This document shows positions 61,476-64,000 of a DNA stretch of 64,000 nt, piece by piece. Location of the stretch: positions 2,164,938 to 2,228,937 of the forward strand of contig NZ_JALPSC010000001.1 of the NCBI RefSeq assembly GCF_023217965.1, in the 5' to 3' direction. Each line of letters begins with the position of its first letter. Positions within the stretch are counted from its first letter, which is position 1. Made by a program: the position numbers and the translations under genes. The DNA comes from Prevotella sp. E13-27 (lineage in GTDB: Bacteria > Bacteroidota > Bacteroidia > Bacteroidales > Bacteroidaceae). The notes below the pieces were generated by a model that was not told where the DNA came from, made no database searches, and saw only the letters and a program-made list of their open reading frames with translations.

Positions 61476-62935
61476 TGGACACAAAGAAACTTCGCCAAAA
61501 GATACTCGACCTTGCCATTCGTGGTAAGTTGGTTCCACAAGACCCTAATGACGAGCCTGCATCTGTACTATTGGAACGAATCAAGGCAGAAAAAGAACGC
61601 TTAATCAAGGAAGGGAAGATTAAGCGTTCCAAGAAGTCTGCTTCCGATACGTCCCATTATGAGAACCTGCCTTTCGAGATTCCTGAAAGTTGGGTATGGA
61701 CTACAATAGAAGAAGTCACTCCATCTTTGCAATACGGAACATCAGAGAAATCAAAGTCTTCTGGAGATATTGCTGTTCTAAGAATGGGCAATATTACAAG
61801 AAAAGGGACTATTGACTATTCTGATTTGGTTTACACTTCTAATAAGGCAGATATTGAAAAACTCCGATTAAAGGCAGGAGATATACTGTTTAATCGGACT
61901 AATAGTAGCGAATGGGTTGGAAAAACTGCGATCTATAGAGGCGAAGTACCATCTATTTATGCTGGTTACATTATTCGTATGACTCCTATTTTCTTGGATT
62001 GTGAATATGTGAATATGGTGATGAATAGTCAATATGAGAGGGACTGGTGCAACTTTGTTAAAACAGATGGAGTAAACCAGTCAAACATAAACTCTCAAAA
62101 ACTTGGTCAGTTTTATATTCCCATTCCTCCCATTGAAGAACAAAAGCGTATCGTTGAAACCGGAAACTATTGGCTTCATTTAGTTGAAAGTATTGAATCC
62201 AACAAGAAGGATATTATCAATACCATTACAAAAGCCAAACAAGAAGTGTTGAGGATGGCTATTTGTGGAGAATTGGTATCACAAGATCCAACCGATGAAC
62301 CAGCCATTGAGTTACTTAAACGTATCAACTCGAATATCGAAATTCCTTGTGATAACCCCCATTATCCCTTTGATATTCCTCAAAGTTGGTGCTGGATTAA
62401 GCTTGGAGCGCTTTGTTCTTTCCTGTCACGAGGTAAATCGCCCAAATATTCAGAAGAGCGGAAATATCCTGTTTTCGCTCAAAAGTGCAATTTGTATAAT
62501 GGAGATATTTCCCTTGAACAGGCTCGCTTTTTGGATCCCAGCACATTATCAAAATGGGATGATATATATAAGTTGCGAGAAGGTGACGTGCTTATGAACT
62601 CAACAGGCACTGGAACTGTAGGCAGGACAAGAGTGTTTCACAGCGACTGTCTCGGAACATACCCTTTCGCCGTTCCTGATTCGCACGTGTCGGTTATAAG
62701 GACATTTGACAGCATAGAATCAAAATACATTCATGCTTATTTATCATCTAAAGGAACTCAGCGTTATCTTGAAGACAACTTGGCTGGGTCAACAAACCAA
62801 AAAGAACTATATATAGGTGTTTTGGATAATTTGTTAATTCCTCTCCCTCCCCAAAATGAACAAAAACGTATCGTAGAAGAAATTGATAGATATTTCAATA
62901 CTCTTGATAAAATCAAAGAATCCCTAACAGCTTAG
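61475..62935 (+). CDS. hsdS: Type I restriction-modification specificity subunit
   Basis: 486 residues with two target-recognition domains, each reading half of a bipartite DNA site. An N-terminal conserved helix (LRQKILDLAIRGKLVPQDPNDEPA) is followed by TRD1 (about 60-205, beginning HYENLPFEIPESWVW), the central helix (IPPIEEQKRIVE ... EVLRMAICGELVSQDPTDEPA, about 207-285), TRD2 (about 293-455, beginning NPHYPFDIPQSWCW) and the distal helix (LPPQNEQKRIVEEIDRYF). The start of TRD2 carries TAACCCCCATTATC, which recurs beyond the recombinase. It is more AT-rich than its neighbours. Probably subject to specificity switching. Confidence 0.94.
   Translation: MDTKKLRQKILDLAIRGKLVPQDPNDEPASVLLERIKAEKERLIKEGKIKRSKKSASDTSHYENLPFEIPESWVWTTIEEVTPSLQYGTSEKSKSSGDIAVLRMGNITRKGTIDYSDLVYTSNKADIEKLRLKAGDILFNRTNSSEWVGKTAIYRGEVPSIYAGYIIRMTPIFLDCEYVNMVMNSQYERDWCNFVKTDGVNQSNINSQKLGQFYIPIPPIEEQKRIVETGNYWLHLVESIESNKKDIINTITKAKQEVLRMAICGELVSQDPTDEPAIELLKRINSNIEIPCDNPHYPFDIPQSWCWIKLGALCSFLSRGKSPKYSEERKYPVFAQKCNLYNGDISLEQARFLDPSTLSKWDDIYKLREGDVLMNSTGTGTVGRTRVFHSDCLGTYPFAVPDSHVSVIRTFDSIESKYIHAYLSSKGTQRYLEDNLAGSTNQKELYIGVLDNLLIPLPPQNEQKRIVEEIDRYFNTLDKIKESLTA
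62353..62366 (+). repeat. 14-base repeat at the hsdS TRD2 boundary, copy 1
   Basis: TAACCCCCATTATC encodes part of (D)NPHY at the beginning of the second target-recognition domain. An identical copy in the same reading frame and strand lies at 63813-63826 beyond the recombinase gene. CCCATTAT is also found at the TRD1 boundary (61653-61660). Confidence 0.8.
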
Positions 62936-62960
62936 ATGTTGTCGGGGACTCTTTGTTGAT

Positions 62961-63764
62961 TTACCAATTTACAATTCGGTCTACTATCTTCTGTTGTTCA
63001 CTTGCAGTTTTTCGAAGGTAGATTCTTGTGGTTTCAATACTTTCATGCCCCATGAGGTCAGCAAGGAGGGCAATATCATTGTAACGGTCAAGGAAGTTCT
63101 TAGCAAAACGGTGACGGAAGGAATGAGGATAGACTACTTTTTTGTCAAGTCCATATTTCTGAGCAAAATGTTTAAGTTGCTGTGATATTCCGCGAGTTGT
63201 TATCCGTTCTCCATATTTATTGAGGAACAGATAACCAGATTTGATGTTTCTACTCTCTATCCATGTTTTCGCTTCCACACAAAGAGACTTCGGGATATAC
63301 AAACGACGCAACTTGCCACCTTTGCTATAGATGTCGAGATACCCCATTTCCACATGCTCTGCTTTTATCTGCAACAATTCGCTTACCCTTGCACCAGTCG
63401 CTGCCATAAACCATACCACGAAGTACCATTCAGTATGGCCATCCTCCTTCAGCTTCCTTTTCAGGAATTTGTAGTCAGCGTTGCTAATGACGTTCTCCAG
63501 AAAGTTCTTTTGCTGCACCTTGACAAACTTCACTTTCAATTTGTCTTGCTTGCAGAACTCCAGGAACTTGTTAATACCTTGCAGACGAAGATTGACAGTC
63601 TGCGGTTTGAAATGCTCTACCAAATAGCCTTTGTAGGCTAAGAGGTTTTTCTTGTTCACCTCTCCGTATGTGGAAAGGTAATAATTGACCGTCCAAACAT
63701 AAGAATTGACGGTGTTCCTAGCCAAGTCCGACTTGCTAAGGAATGTTTTGAACTTTGTTACCAT
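62961..63764 (-). CDS. Tyrosine recombinase next to hsdS
   Basis: 267 residues: an N-terminal SAM-like core-binding domain (about 1-95) and a catalytic domain with Arg in ATGARVSELL (near 126), Lys in SKGGKLRR, His-x-x-Arg in HSFRHRFA (near 215), His in LMGHESIETT (near 240) and Tyr in RIYLR (near 249). The size matches the small XerC/D-like recombinases that sit beside hsdS genes and rearrange their specificity segments in many Bacteroidota. It converges with hsdS (25-base gap) and separates it from the second specificity segment. It lacks the arm-binding domain of large integrases, which favours local rearrangement over transfer. Confidence 0.92.
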   Translation of the reverse strand: MVTKFKTFLSKSDLARNTVNSYVWTVNYYLSTYGEVNKKNLLAYKGYLVEHFKPQTVNLRLQGINKFLEFCKQDKLKVKFVKVQQKNFLENVISNADYKFLKRKLKEDGHTEWYFVVWFMAATGARVSELLQIKAEHVEMGYLDIYSKGGKLRRLYIPKSLCVEAKTWIESRNIKSGYLFLNKYGERITTRGISQQLKHFAQKYGLDKKVVYPHSFRHRFAKNFLDRYNDIALLADLMGHESIETTRIYLRKTASEQQKIVDRIVNW

Positions 63765-63804
63765 ATCATCATTTATTTAAATGAGTACAGTAACAATATA
63801 ATAA

Positions 63805-64000
63805 TGTACGGCTAACCCCCATTATCAGAAGTTACCTAATGGGTGGGCTATGACATCAATGCAAAACATCTGTCAACTTCGAGACGGAGAGAAGCGAAAT
63901 GACAATCCAAGGATTAACCTTGATGTTAAATACTTGCGTGGTAAAAGCGAAGGAGAAATGGTAACAAGCGGAAAATATGTACCATCTGGTTCAACCATGA
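63805..64000 (+). pseudogene. Start-less hsdS specificity segment (silent cassette?), cut by window edge
   Basis: In one frame the sequence reads NPHYQKLPNGWAMTSMQ, then LRDGEKRND and VTSGKYVPSGSTM, a typical beginning of an HsdS target-recognition domain. It is preceded in frame by a stop codon (63802-63804) with no start codon or conserved N-terminal helix, so as it stands it is not a complete gene. An internal ATG at 63850 would delete the domain start. The first 14 bases match the TRD2 boundary of the intact hsdS. It runs open to the window end, so the 3' part is unseen. Confidence 0.75.
63813..63826 (+). repeat. 14-base repeat at the silent specificity segment, copy 2
   Basis: TAACCCCCATTATC, identical to 62353-62366 and in the same orientation, 1,460 bases away. 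It would give homologous joining in frame. Confidence 0.8.

Noticed and set aside
57122-62935. Frameshift or decay in the hsdRMS genes
   Set aside because: All three frames are intact with complete motifs and tight spacing; only the segment after the recombinase is incomplete.
62936-62960. Inverted repeats directly flanking the recombinase gene
   Set aside because: I compared the short spacer after hsdS with the sequence upstream of the recombinase and saw no inverted match; only the direct 14-base repeat was found.

Overview
The window is chromosomal DNA from a Bacteroidota bacterium, most likely a Prevotella-like (Prevotellaceae) gut or rumen xylan degrader. The evidence is the recurring promoter element TAnnTTTG (often with a TTG 19-22 bases upstream), few Shine-Dalgarno sequences, a GldH lipoprotein, a DUF4492-cydAB locus, RicT/YaaT beside holB, secreted proteins ending in a 'YxLDGRRV...GIYIIxGxKxVxK' tail, and a secreted arabinoxylan-degrading gene cluster. 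The genus is inferred; no rRNA is present.

Layout. 1-3.1 kb: 3' part of a large secreted fibronectin-type-III/cleaved-adhesin protein. 3.1-3.3 kb: inverted, purine-rich repeat. 3.3-5.8 kb: clpB (minus). 5.8-6.85 kb: about 1 kb without genes, holding a phased direct repeat at clpB, a terminator, a long rod-shaped structured RNA candidate on the minus strand with its own promoter, and a nested palindrome cluster. 6.85-12.5 kb: an AraC regulator facing a minus-strand operon of an MFS sugar porter and a DUF5107/TPR protein; both operon genes carry repeat elements inserted in frame. 12.7-19.7 kb: a 2-hydroxyacid dehydrogenase, a coiled-coil membrane protein and a TolC-HlyD-permease-permease export operon without an ATPase gene, closed by a strong terminator. 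19.7-21.3 kb: Mrp and a stand-alone response regulator. 21.4-27.5 kb: GH51 arabinofuranosidase, metF, holB, ricT, gldH.

27.5-33.9 kb: cell-shape operon (IMP cyclohydrolase domain of PurH, mreB, mreC, mreD, mrdA, rodA) read from the minus strand. 34.1-36.1 kb: mnmA and a GH25 muramidase, converging. 36.2-49.98 kb: xylan cluster on the plus strand: tandem GH43-CBM6, modular GH10 xylanase, double esterase, GH31, then an OprP-type porin, a sodium:solute symporter and gluQ. With the GH51 enzyme these would cut the xylan backbone, remove arabinose and ester groups, trim the oligomers and import the products; no SusC/SusD pair is present. 50-54.6 kb: Sel1 protein, cydB, cydA, DUF4492 protein, trmB, all minus.

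54.9-64 kb: accessory island beginning just after tRNA-Ser(UGA): an unrecognised 560-residue protein, a type I restriction-modification system (hsdR, hsdM, hsdS), a tyrosine recombinase and, at the window edge, a start-less second hsdS specificity segment. That segment shares a 14-base sequence with the internal specificity-domain boundary of the intact hsdS, which suggests a locus that shuffles its DNA target specificity. The most interesting items are this locus with its unknown companion gene, the in-frame repeat insertions, and the structured RNA upstream of clpB.
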